A stretch of DNA of 64,000 nt from Caldora sp965222765 (GTDB taxonomy: Bacteria > Cyanobacteriota > Cyanobacteriia > Cyanobacteriales > Coleofasciculaceae): the NCBI GenBank assembly GCA_965222765.1, contig CBDCVG010000075.1, positions 17,424 to 81,423 of the forward strand. The letters are read 5' to 3'. Made by a program: the position numbers and the translations under genes. This document shows, piece by piece, positions 48,660 through 56,806 of the stretch (its first letter is position 1; the number at the start of each line of letters is the position of its first letter). The notes below the pieces were generated by a model. It ran no database searches. It was not told the DNA's origin and saw only the letters and a program-made list of their open reading frames with translations.

Positions 48660-48660
48660 G

Positions 48661-48873
48661 TTAGATGGACAATATTTACCTTTTGCTGAAAAAAATCAAA
48701 CTCTTGCTCAAGAATTTCAGATTAAAGAAATTAGAAAATTTATCCAACAATTTTTGTAGTAAATTCCTGGTTGAATTCAGAATATTATGTGGAATTGGCA
48801 TCTTGCCAGTTCCACATAATATTATTATTTATCTGATTGAGATTAAGACAGGCTAGAAGCCTGTTCCACAGTT
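48661..48873. other. Gene remnant and hairpins after the insertion sequence
   Basis: From 48661 one plus-strand frame reads LDGQYLPFAEKNQTLAQEFQ, then IKEIRKFIQQFL and a stop (48759). It looks like the tail of a lost gene, but I cannot name it. It does not continue the tnpB on the other side, so the insertion was followed by a rearrangement. Two hairpin repeats follow. Confidence 0.45.
48781..48823. repeat. 43-bp near-perfect hairpin (GGCATCTTGCC family)
   Basis: AATATTATGTGGAA (48781-48794) pairs with TTCCACATAATATT (48810-48823), with an inner TGGCA/TGCCA stem and a TCT loop. This gives 19 paired bases with one mismatch. The core TGGCATCTTGCCA resembles the hairpin at 53347-53375. A smaller ACAGGCT/AGCCTGT hairpin is at 48848-48864. 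Confidence 0.85.
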
Positions 48874-50211
48874 CTAGAGACCAATTCCTTCATATTTCTT
48901 GATGCTCTTTTTATCCAGCATCCGCCGTCCATCAATAACTAATGGTTGCTTCTCCAAATTCGCCAATAATTCGGGAATTTGTTGAAACTCTGACCAACGG
49001 GTGATAATTATGATTACCTCTACTTGTTCAATTGCTTTCTTCAGATCATCACAGAATACTAGCTTATCTTCTCCAAAGAGCTTTTGAGCCTCATGTTTAG
49101 CAATGGGATCATAAGCCTTGATTACTGCACCTTCGCTCAGTAAGGATTGGGTAACTGGTATAGCTGGGGATTCACGGATGTCGTCAGTTCCTGGTTTAAA
49201 AGCTAAACCAAGAATAGCTATATTTACTCCTTTAAGTTCAGGGAAATGTTTTCCTAGGAGTGAGAGAATTTTTTCAGGTTGCTCAGAGTTGACTTCAATT
49301 ACTGCTTCAAGTAATCGCATGGGACTACCCAATTTTACTCCGTAGGAATTGAGTGCCTTGACATCCTTGGGAAAACAGCTCCCCCCAAACCCACACCCAG
49401 CTTCAATGTAGGTGGTAAAAGAGGGAATGATACGCTCACCACTGGGCATAATTGGGGTGAGGCGCTTATCTAGATGAACTCCTTTCATCACTTCGACAAC
49501 ATCAACATTGCCAACTGTTGCACAAAGATTGCCAATTTCGTTAGAGAAGGAAATCATTGTTGCTAGCAGAGAGTTAGCTGTATACTTAATCATCTCTGCA
49601 GTTTTGCAATTGGTGGCGAGTTGATCTACCCCTTCAAAGACATTATAGAGTCCCTCTAGGAGACTGATACTTTTCTCATCTATGCCACCATAAACAATGC
49701 GGTCAGGAGACATGAAGTCTTTAATAGCTTCTCCTTCTTTGAGGAATTCTGGGTTCATGCCTACCCCAAAATCAACTCCCGCTTTTTTCCCGGAAGCTTC
49801 CTCCAGAATGGGGAGCACTACCTCATCAGTTGTGCCGGGAACTACGGTACTTTTGGTTACAACTAGATGATAACCTGACTTATCTTTAAGCACTTCTCCA
49901 ATCTGACGGGCGACTTCCTTGATATATTTGAGATCAATTTCTTGACCATCAAAAGGAGTACCAACAGCGATTAGAGAAATTTCTGTGTCCAGTACAGCAG
50001 TACGCAAGTCTGTAGTTGCCTTGACATTGTTTTGAATGTTCTTTTTGAGTAATTCCTCTAAACCGTCTTCATAGATAGGAGGAATACCTTGATTGATTTT
50101 ATCAACCTTACTTTGGTCAATATCAACACAAATTACTTGGTGTCCTTTCTCTGCTAAACAAACTCCAGAAACTAAACCAACGTATCCCGTTCCAACAACA
50201 GAAACCTTCAT
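48874..50211 (-). CDS. ugd: UDP-glucose 6-dehydrogenase
   Basis: The protein has 445 residues. It has the NAD-binding start KVSVVGTGYVGLVSGVCLAEKGH, the LGLAFKPGTDDIRESPA block and the nucleophile Cys in CGFGGSCFPKD. It oxidises UDP-glucose to UDP-glucuronate with two NAD+. The gene begins at the base right after the stop of the epimerase-like gene upstream, so the two are cotranscribed. Together they fit a UDP-glucuronate to UDP-pentose branch for the exopolysaccharide locus. It is the last gene of the minus-strand operon. Confidence 0.96.
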   Translation of the reverse strand: MKVSVVGTGYVGLVSGVCLAEKGHQVICVDIDQSKVDKINQGIPPIYEDGLEELLKKNIQNNVKATTDLRTAVLDTEISLIAVGTPFDGQEIDLKYIKEVARQIGEVLKDKSGYHLVVTKSTVVPGTTDEVVLPILEEASGKKAGVDFGVGMNPEFLKEGEAIKDFMSPDRIVYGGIDEKSISLLEGLYNVFEGVDQLATNCKTAEMIKYTANSLLATMISFSNEIGNLCATVGNVDVVEVMKGVHLDKRLTPIMPSGERIIPSFTTYIEAGCGFGGSCFPKDVKALNSYGVKLGSPMRLLEAVIEVNSEQPEKILSLLGKHFPELKGVNIAILGLAFKPGTDDIRESPAIPVTQSLLSEGAVIKAYDPIAKHEAQKLFGEDKLVFCDDLKKAIEQVEVIIIITRWSEFQQIPELLANLEKQPLVIDGRRMLDKKSIKKYEGIGL

Positions 50212-51324
50212 TTATGCTTCCTCCGCTTCACTATTGTCTTTGTACCAAATCAATGAACGTTTTAAACCTTCATCAACAGAAATAGAGGGGTCATACCCCA
50301 GTTCAGTTTGAGCTTTAGCAATCACTGGACAACGACGATTGGGATTATCAATCAAATAATCTTTGTCGGCGCTTTCTTGGCGAATAACCTTACCTTTGTA
50401 ATCAAAAATATCTCGGGAAAGTTCCGTAACTCGCTCAGCCAGGGTCGCCATCGAGATTTCTGGCTTTTCGATACCAATATTGTAAGCTTCACCAGGTCGC
50501 CCTTTGACCAAAACTTTGTAGTAACCGACAATTGCATCAGCAATGTAACAGAATGTCCTGGTAGGCGAGCCATCAGATAGCATTACAATATCTTTTCCTG
50601 CTAAGACATCACGGGCAAAATCTGGAAGGACTCTTTTATCGGTAATTTTTAACCCTGGTCCATAATTATTAAATGGTCGCGCTGTTTTGATCGGCAAGTC
50701 ATATTGCTGAGCAAAGTTAACGCAAAGGGTTTCACCATAACGTTTGGATTCATCGTAACAAGCCCTAGGTCCTGTACAAGAAACATTGCCGCGATAGGTT
50801 TCGGGAGTAGGGATATTTTCTGGAGAAGGATCGCCGTAGATTTCACTGGTTGAATAGAAGAGAAAACCCTCTACTGGTTTGCTCTTTTCTTTTTGCTGGA
50901 GACAATATTCCAGAAGAGACCGAAGTCCGTTGACATTCGCATCCATCGTTTCGATAGGATACTTACGATAGTAGGTAGGAGAGGCAATTGATGCAGCGTG
51001 AATAATATACTGAAAATCATCGATATCTGACGGCAAAGGATGAGTAATATCATGCTTAGTTAGAGTCAGATTTTTATCGCCTTCTAAGTTAGTTAGCCAA
51101 TCAGGAACGCCACGAATATAGTTATCATATACGGTCAAATGTATCGCTTTACTATCATCGTTTATTTTGTTCCAATGTAGGATTGCTTGAACAAGATAGT
51201 AACCAAGAAATCCTGCTCCTCCTATGATTAATAGATTCTTGCCTGCTATACAGGAAAATTCTTCCTGTAGGTTACTGCAAATGTACGTTAAATCGCTATC
51301 AATTACATCTTGAGCGCTTTTCAT
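50212..51324 (-). CDS. NAD-dependent sugar epimerase/decarboxylase (UDP-glucuronate decarboxylase-like)
   Basis: The protein has 370 residues from ATG 51324, with AAGGAA seven bases upstream; a longer frame to 51405 runs into CCATTCCC repeat sequence and is rejected. It is an extended SDR: LLIIGGAGFLGYYLVQAIL, HAASIASPTYYRKYPIE, the Ser/Tyr/Lys triad (FYSTSEIYG, CYDESKRYGE), and RPFNNYGPGL. ASPTYYRKYP resembles the UDP-xylose synthase motif, and ugd directly follows it, so conversion of UDP-glucuronate to UDP-xylose is likely. An N-terminal extension of about 35 residues precedes the fold. Confidence 0.82.
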   Translation of the reverse strand: MKSAQDVIDSDLTYICSNLQEEFSCIAGKNLLIIGGAGFLGYYLVQAILHWNKINDDSKAIHLTVYDNYIRGVPDWLTNLEGDKNLTLTKHDITHPLPSDIDDFQYIIHAASIASPTYYRKYPIETMDANVNGLRSLLEYCLQQKEKSKPVEGFLFYSTSEIYGDPSPENIPTPETYRGNVSCTGPRACYDESKRYGETLCVNFAQQYDLPIKTARPFNNYGPGLKITDKRVLPDFARDVLAGKDIVMLSDGSPTRTFCYIADAIVGYYKVLVKGRPGEAYNIGIEKPEISMATLAERVTELSRDIFDYKGKVIRQESADKDYLIDNPNRRCPVIAKAQTELGYDPSISVDEGLKRSLIWYKDNSEAEEA

Positions 51325-51393
51325 AATTTCCTTGAATTGAAGGGAACAGGGAATGGGGAATGGGGAATACGGAATAGGGAATAGGGAACAAGC

Positions 51394-51436
51394 AACACCT
51401 ACCACCTACCACCTACCACCTAATACCTAATACCTA
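51394..51436. repeat. CCTACCA/CCTAATA heptamer array
   Basis: About six heptamers (CACCTAC then ACCTAAT) lie between the oxidoreductase stop and the epimerase start. The same unit is near ccmP. Confidence 0.8.
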
Positions 51437-52747
51437 ACCTACTGCTGCTGGGACTTTGGCTGAACCAAAGTACTGATCCTGCTCAGCTCGTAACTTGTGG
51501 GTGAGGCTGTCTTCAGGTAATTCCACGTCATCATAAGTTAGAACCTGATCCTGAGGAATATCCCGTTTCAGGCGACAACCTTCAGCTAAGCCCATTGGTA
51601 GCAAGTTTTCTGCTGTCACAACCTCGGCGTTCTCACACATACCGTAGGTCATGTAGTAGCCTAGACCATCTAGGGTTTCTCCAGCTTTCAAGTCGATCTT
51701 AGCAGTTGTCACTACATCAACCACAGGTCCAGCAATAGGAGCAATGATCACATCGTTGAACAGCACTACGCGAGCTACTGACAGTGGTACTTCAAAGATG
51801 GTGAGATGGTAAGGAATATAGAAACTATAGAGAGGACCTTCACCTAACTTGCCGTAATTGAGATAGTGACCCTGGGTAGGATCATCATGAGAGGCAAACA
51901 CAAATACTCCTGGACTGGGTTTCGGACCTACTACATAGTCCACTATGCCACCCAATTCCTTTAACTGTTCGACATTATACATGGAAGTCATATCATCGAC
52001 ATGACCCTTGTATTCATACCCCAGCATCCCGCGTTGAGCCACCTTCATTCCGGTAGCGTTGGCAACAATTGCTTGCTCAAAGGAGATTTTGGTTCCATCG
52101 GCAAAACTAGTCACCATATTAGGTGTTTGCCCCCATTGCTTAGCAAAACTTGCCTGGGTGGTAGGGTTACGGTAGCGGTCTTGTAAACCCTTAATATTGC
52201 CACAAAGTAAAGGGGTAAGACCAATACTTTCAACAAAGCGATAGAGGTTCATTTGCACTGCTGGTTGATCCCCATCACATCCGGTGAGGATGACACCAGC
52301 ACGGTCAGCATATACCTTGAGAATAGGACCAACAGTGCCATCGAGTTCAGCGTTCATGAGAATCATGTGCTTGCCATGTTCGATCGCTTTCATGGTCACC
52401 TGAGCACCAAATTCCACATGACCTGTAGCTTCAACTAGGGCATCTATTCCTTCTGCTTGACACAAAAGTGTAGCATCATCAGTAACAGCATACTGCCCTT
52501 GAGCAATGGCACTTTCTAGTTCCGAAACTTGATTGACAACTTTAACCTCTTCAATACCAGCTTGAGCATAGGTTTGTTTTGCTGCTTCCAGGGTACGATT
52601 GGAAATCGCTACCAACTTCATCCCAGGTACGTAGTTGGCGATCTGATTAGCAATTCCTTTTGCCATGAAACCAGCACCAATCAAACCAACTTTGACAGGA
52701 TTACCTGCTTCTTCACGAGCTTTTAAGGCGGTATCAACAATAATCAT
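51434..52747 (-). CDS. SAF-domain NAD(P)-dependent oxidoreductase
   Basis: The protein has 437 residues. It has a Rossmann start (VKVGLIGAGFMAKGIANQI), a homoserine-dehydrogenase-like middle (EATGHVEFGAQVTMKAIEHG, LTGCDGDQPAVQMNLYRF) and a C-terminal SAF domain (DLKAGETLDGLG, NLLPMGLAEGCRLKRDIPQDQ). Such enzymes sit in many surface-sugar loci, and their exact reaction is not settled to my knowledge. Its ATG overlaps the stop of the rfbC-like gene by one base (TAATG), so the two are coupled. A nucleotide-sugar reduction is inferred from context. Confidence 0.8.
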   Translation of the reverse strand: MIIVDTALKAREEAGNPVKVGLIGAGFMAKGIANQIANYVPGMKLVAISNRTLEAAKQTYAQAGIEEVKVVNQVSELESAIAQGQYAVTDDATLLCQAEGIDALVEATGHVEFGAQVTMKAIEHGKHMILMNAELDGTVGPILKVYADRAGVILTGCDGDQPAVQMNLYRFVESIGLTPLLCGNIKGLQDRYRNPTTQASFAKQWGQTPNMVTSFADGTKISFEQAIVANATGMKVAQRGMLGYEYKGHVDDMTSMYNVEQLKELGGIVDYVVGPKPSPGVFVFASHDDPTQGHYLNYGKLGEGPLYSFYIPYHLTIFEVPLSVARVVLFNDVIIAPIAGPVVDVVTTAKIDLKAGETLDGLGYYMTYGMCENAEVVTAENLLPMGLAEGCRLKRDIPQDQVLTYDDVELPEDSLTHKLRAEQDQYFGSAKVPAAVG

Positions 52748-53295
52748 TAATTGACTCCTGTAGTAGTAGATTCAAATAAAGGCCAAGATGCATCTTTTTC
52801 CGTAATTTCACTCACGGGAAGTGGCCACTCAATCCCAAAGGTGGGATCGTTATAGCGCAGCCCTTGTTCGCAACCTGGAGTGTAGAATTCACTAACCTGA
52901 TAAATCGCTTCACAATTATCCACCTGAGCTTGATAACCATGAGCAAACATCTCTGGTACATAGAGAGTTCGCCGGTTTTCTGGGGTTAGCTCGACGCCAA
53001 CGTGTTGTAAATAGGTGGGTGAATCCGGGCGCAAATCGATAATTACATGATAGTTAGCGCCTTTAGTGCAGCGAAATAGCTTGGCTTCAGCTGCTGGGGG
53101 AATCTGATAGTGCATTCCCCGGAGGGTTCCCTGTTTGTGAGTGAAAGCTAGATTACATTGAGCTACAGCTGGCTTTAAACCGTGAGCTTCAAATTCTTTC
53201 TGACAAAAAGCACGGGCAAAGAAGCCTCGACTATCTGTTCGTGGTTCTAAATCAATGATAAATGCGCCTTTGAGCTTAGTTTCTGTGAATAACAT
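52747..53295 (-). CDS. rfbC: dTDP-4-dehydrorhamnose 3,5-epimerase-type cupin
   Basis: The protein has 182 residues from ATG 53295, which has GGGAGGTAAT directly upstream; this rules out the longer start at 53319. RmlC motifs are present: LEPRTDSRGFFARAFCQKEF, QCNLAFTHKQGTLRGMHYQ (catalytic His), KLFRCTKGA, DLRPDSPTY and MFAHGYQ. It is a homodimeric cupin in relatives. There are no rfbB or rfbD genes beside it, so the substrate may be a different 4-keto sugar. It is coupled to the SAF oxidoreductase. Confidence 0.88.
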   Translation of the reverse strand: MLFTETKLKGAFIIDLEPRTDSRGFFARAFCQKEFEAHGLKPAVAQCNLAFTHKQGTLRGMHYQIPPAAEAKLFRCTKGANYHVIIDLRPDSPTYLQHVGVELTPENRRTLYVPEMFAHGYQAQVDNCEAIYQVSEFYTPGCEQGLRYNDPTFGIEWPLPVSEITEKDASWPLFESTTTGVN

Positions 53296-53319
53296 TATTA
53301 CCTCCCTAAGCAGTATCAA

Positions 53320-53394
53320 TACAATTTACTGGGTGCATCCCATTTTGTTCTAGGGAGCAAGATGCTCCCTAGAACTAGGAGCATCTTGCTCCCA
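53320..53394. repeat. Hairpin repeat GTTCTAGGGAGCA-N3-TGCTCCCTAGAAC
   Basis: The perfect 13-bp stem spans 53347-53375 with loop AGA. A second, shifted half copy (GGAGCATCTTGCTCC) follows directly. It lies between two operon genes and could slow or attenuate transcription. The GCATCTTGC core links it to the hairpin at 48781. Confidence 0.8.
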
Positions 53395-54204
53395 CTACGG
53401 GTGATTAGCAAACTTGCGAACTGCTCGCACTAAATCCTCGGGCGTGCCAATATCTAAGTATTCACCGTCAGCAAACACTTCGGCTTCTACTGGCAAACCA
53501 GCCTCAATTGCTGCTTGAACCACATCTCCTAGAGGCAACTCTTGTTGCAGCTTAGGATTGTTTTTACTATCACTTTGTAACTTCTGGCTCTCCCTTTTGG
53601 CAAGATACTCATGCATAAAATCAGTAAAGACAGGCGTCCAAACTGCAACACCCCACATATAACGCAAATCAGTTTGGCTTGGTTTTTCGATGATTTGGTA
53701 AACTCGACCATCTGCATCCAAATCCACTACGCCTACTTTCTGAGGGTTATCTGTAGGAAAAAGTCCCAAAACTACCTCGCTGTTACTAGCTCTAAGACGT
53801 GCTAGTAACTTGACAAAGATATCGTCAGGCTGACAAATAATATCAGGAAAACCTACAGCGATCAGGGCTCCTTTAACAAAGGGATAGGCTTGATCTAAGG
53901 TATAGGGCACACCGAAGGGCAAGCGCATAATTAGATAGCCTAAATCCATGTTTAACATGGCACCATCTTGGAAATAATTAGGAATATCCCACTTACCTGA
54001 GCGCAGCACCAGATAAGCCTTGGAAATACCTGCAAGGCGCATTTTTTCTAGTAGATAATGACCAACAACTTTGGTGCGTAAGCTGCGGTCTGGCTCTACT
54101 AAACGAAACCCAATCGGGTATAATTCTTTGCTAACTGGTAGAGGGGAAATCCTTGTCCCTTGTCCTGCAGCTGGTAGTAGCCCAATCACTTCCTGATTTT
54201 TCAT
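53395..54204 (-). CDS. Nucleotidyltransferase (sugar-1-phosphate type)
   Basis: The protein has 269 residues from ATG 54204 with AAAGGAAAGAAGG upstream. It has the signature GLLPAAGQGTRISPLPVSKELYPIG, FPDIICQPDDIF, EKPSQTDLRYMWGVAVWTP and a C-terminal GEYLDIGTPEDL. It should join a sugar-1-phosphate to an NTP with release of pyrophosphate. The signature is RmlA/GalU-like, but the metal/nucleotide residues do not show which NTP is used. It lies between lhgO and rfbC in the same operon. Confidence 0.85.
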   Translation of the reverse strand: MKNQEVIGLLPAAGQGTRISPLPVSKELYPIGFRLVEPDRSLRTKVVGHYLLEKMRLAGISKAYLVLRSGKWDIPNYFQDGAMLNMDLGYLIMRLPFGVPYTLDQAYPFVKGALIAVGFPDIICQPDDIFVKLLARLRASNSEVVLGLFPTDNPQKVGVVDLDADGRVYQIIEKPSQTDLRYMWGVAVWTPVFTDFMHEYLAKRESQKLQSDSKNNPKLQQELPLGDVVQAAIEAGLPVEAEVFADGEYLDIGTPEDLVRAVRKFANHP

Positions 54205-54304
54205 CCTTCTTTCCTTTGCCAAACTAGTCCAAGGTTAAAATATCTTTTGGCTCAATTTCCTTGCACAATTGAAAAATCTGGAAGCTAATCGAGGGATAAT
54301 TAAC

Positions 54305-54350
54305 TCATTATTCATTACTTATTACTTATTACTTATTACTTATTACTTAT
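54305..54350. repeat. TTACTTA heptamer array
   Basis: About six copies of TTACTTA abut the lhgO stop codon. This unit is one of the classic cyanobacterial short tandem repeats. Confidence 0.9.
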
Positions 54351-55528
54351 TTAATCTGGTTGACAACTGCTTTACCAATTTCTAGGGAAGAAGTAGCTGC
54401 CGGAGATGGTGCATTACAAACATGAATAGATTTCTCACCTTTGACAATCAAAAAGTCGTCCACTAATTTGCCATCATCCATCAGAGCTTGAGCACGCACC
54501 CCAGCATGGGTGGGTACTACATCGTTGTATTGGACTTCGGGAATCAGTTTTTGTAGGCTGCGCACAAAAGCAGCTTTGCTGAAGGAACGGATAATTTCCT
54601 TGAATCCTTCATCAGCATGTTTGGCTGCCAACTTCCAAAAGCCGGGATAAGTCATGACTTCAGCAAAATCTTGCAGGTCAAAATCGGTTTTCTTGTAGCC
54701 TTCTCGTTTAAGGCTAAGAACCGCATTCGGACCAGCGTGAATGCTGCCATCAATCATACGGGTAAAGTGAACTCCTAGAAAAGGAAAATTGGGGTTAGGT
54801 ACAGGGTAAATCAGGGTTTTGACTAAGTAGCGTTTTTCTGGGACTAGTTCGTAGTACTCCCCTCGAAAAGGGACAATTTTAGCTTTGGGTGCAACACCAC
54901 CTAACTTAGCAATGCGATCGCTATGGAGTCCAGCACAATTAATCAAAAAGCGGGTTTCAAAGGTGCCGTTATTGGTTTCGAGTACCTGAGCCTGAGCTGT
55001 TTCCAGAATTTTCTCAACCTTAGTATTGAGCCGCAGTTCTCCTCCTTGAGTTTCAATCAAGTCAGCATACTTTTGACAGACTTGTTTATAATCGGCAATT
55101 CCAGTTGAGAACACCCGAATTCCTGCCAAACAGCTCACATAAGGTTCAATTTCTTGGACCTCCTCGGCACTAATTTTGGCAATTTTGATACCATTCTCTA
55201 AACCTCGCTGGTAGAGGTTCTCTAGCAACGGTAACTCCTTTTCTTCTGTGGCAACAATCACCTTGCCACAAACTTCGTGGTTAATGCTGTGTTCCTGGCA
55301 GAATTCCACCATAGATTGACAACCATCTCGGCAAAACTTAGCCTTGAAACTCCCTGGTTTGTAATAAATTCCGGAGTGGATCACGCCGCTATTGTTGCCA
55401 GTTTGGTGAAATGCCCACTTGCTTTCTTTTTCTAGTACTAGAATACGAGCGCTAGGGTAACGTTTGCCCAAAGCCATAGCTGTGGACAGACCAATAATGC
55501 CACCACCAATAATTGCGAAGTCATACAT
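54347..55528 (-). CDS. lhgO: L-2-hydroxyglutarate oxidase-type FAD enzyme
   Basis: The protein has 393 residues. It has an FAD-binding start (YDFAIIGGGIIGLSTAMALG), the HQTGNNSGVIHSGIYYKPGS motif typical of LhgO/L2HGDH, FRGEYYELVPEK, and a C-terminal VPTHAGVRAQ. Family members oxidise L-2-hydroxyglutarate to 2-oxoglutarate. Its place inside a polysaccharide operon is odd, and homologs are found in other cyanobacterial sugar loci. It may act on another hydroxy acid or repair a side product. The ATG at 55528 is clear. Confidence 0.88.
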   Translation of the reverse strand: MYDFAIIGGGIIGLSTAMALGKRYPSARILVLEKESKWAFHQTGNNSGVIHSGIYYKPGSFKAKFCRDGCQSMVEFCQEHSINHEVCGKVIVATEEKELPLLENLYQRGLENGIKIAKISAEEVQEIEPYVSCLAGIRVFSTGIADYKQVCQKYADLIETQGGELRLNTKVEKILETAQAQVLETNNGTFETRFLINCAGLHSDRIAKLGGVAPKAKIVPFRGEYYELVPEKRYLVKTLIYPVPNPNFPFLGVHFTRMIDGSIHAGPNAVLSLKREGYKKTDFDLQDFAEVMTYPGFWKLAAKHADEGFKEIIRSFSKAAFVRSLQKLIPEVQYNDVVPTHAGVRAQALMDDGKLVDDFLIVKGEKSIHVCNAPSPAATSSLEIGKAVVNQIK

Positions 55529-55584
55529 GGATATGTTTATACCTAAAGCTAAAATAGGTCAATTACATTTGCCTCTATAATGCC

Positions 55585-56358
55585 CTACCAAGCCTTCCAA
55601 GGAGCTTCCCCACTCTGCCAAAGCTTTTCAAGTCGATTTTTATCCTTTAGAGTATCCATCGGTTGCCAGAAACCATCATGTTTGTAAGCGGATAAGTTTC
55701 CATCATTAGCGAGTTTCTGTAGAGGTTCTTGCTCCCAAACAGTGGTATCCTCAGCAATGTAATCGATTACCTCTGGCTCGAGAACGAAATAGCCACCATT
55801 AATCCAAGCACCATCTCCTTCTGGCTTTTCATGAAAACTCATAATTTTGGTTTGTTCTTGTCCCAGAGCAATTGCTCCAAAACGTCCTGGTGGTTGGACT
55901 GCGGTTAAGGTGGCTAAAGTTTTTTGTGCTTTGTGAAATTCAATTAGTTTGGTGACATTAACATTACTGACACCGTCCCCATAAGTGAAGCAAAAAGTTT
56001 CGTTACCGAGATATTCCCTTACTCGCTTTAGTCGTCCGCCAGTCATTGTCGAGGCACCAGTGTCTACTAGCGTAACTTTCCAAGGTTCAGCCTTACCAGT
56101 ATGAACATTCATCTGATTAAACCGCATGTCAAAGGTAACATCGGACATGTGTAAAAAGTAATTGTTGAAGTACTCCTTAATGACATAACCTTTGTAACCA
56201 CAGCAAATGATAAATTCATCAATACCATGAGCAGAGTAGATTTTCATGATGTGCCACAAAATAGGCTTACCACCTACCTCCACCATCGGCTTGGGCCGAA
56301 TGGAAGTTTCCTCACTCAGACGGGTACCAAGACCTCCAGCTAGAAGCACTGCTTTCAT
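55585..56358 (-). CDS. rfbF: Glucose-1-phosphate cytidylyltransferase
   Basis: The protein has 257 residues, the family length. It starts KAVLLAGGLGTRLSEETSIRPKPMVEVGGKPI and has IDEFIICCGYKGYVIKEYF, ETFCFTYGDGVSNV, GRFGAIAL and DGFWQPMDTLKDK. It makes CDP-glucose from CTP and glucose-1-phosphate, the entry to CDP-3,6-dideoxyhexoses or related branched sugars. The usual next gene, a CDP-glucose 4,6-dehydratase (rfbG), is not in the window. It is the first gene of the minus-strand nucleotide-sugar run. Confidence 0.94.
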   Translation of the reverse strand: MKAVLLAGGLGTRLSEETSIRPKPMVEVGGKPILWHIMKIYSAHGIDEFIICCGYKGYVIKEYFNNYFLHMSDVTFDMRFNQMNVHTGKAEPWKVTLVDTGASTMTGGRLKRVREYLGNETFCFTYGDGVSNVNVTKLIEFHKAQKTLATLTAVQPPGRFGAIALGQEQTKIMSFHEKPEGDGAWINGGYFVLEPEVIDYIAEDTTVWEQEPLQKLANDGNLSAYKHDGFWQPMDTLKDKNRLEKLWQSGEAPWKAW

Positions 56359-56806
56359 GCGATTACCTCGTGGCTTACAAATGGGTTGATTTTGTTGGCA
56401 ACTACTACTCTGAATCTTTGTATACAGATTAGTTCTACCTTGGTTGGTTGAAAAATTACCATTACTTTACAGACTCTTTAAATTTATGGTTATTTACCCC
56501 TTGGAGATAGAGAGCAACTCAGTGACAAAAGAGCAGTTCAACCATATGAATGCTCTTGAGGTATGTACAGAAACTTGGCAAGTTTCTTAAAAGAAAGATC
56601 TTGCCCAATTGGTTCGAGTCGCTCTCAATTACTCAGCACAGGGTTTTATCCATTGCCCAGATCAATCAATCAGTGCTACTAAAACCAATCCGTACTAAAT
56701 CCTAAGGGATTTAGCAAGGATGCAGAAAAATTATTCTTCGAGACGATTCTAACCACTGATACAAAGCTGTGGCAAGTCCAGCTTCACTCAGTAACCAGTT
56801 CTGTCA
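56359..56806. other. 450-base gap upstream of rfbF
   Basis: A small hairpin CTAAATCC/GGGATTTAG is at about 56696-56713. I recognise no gene. The gap should hold the promoter of the rfbF-ugd operon. Confidence 0.4.

Larger units (their letters stand above)
46946..48660 (+). mobile_element. Full-length DDE insertion sequence (1715 bp) with divergent passenger gene
   Basis: Perfect 15-bp terminal inverted repeats (CTCAGATCTTGCACC and its complement) and 5-bp duplications define it. It carries a transposase on the plus strand and a second gene on the minus strand, divergent from a shared 30-bp start region. Two 22-bp palindromes bracket the second gene. Its transposase stop codon lies in the right inverted repeat. 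The IS4/IS701 group is my best guess from the DDE spacing; the family is not certain. Confidence 0.92.
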
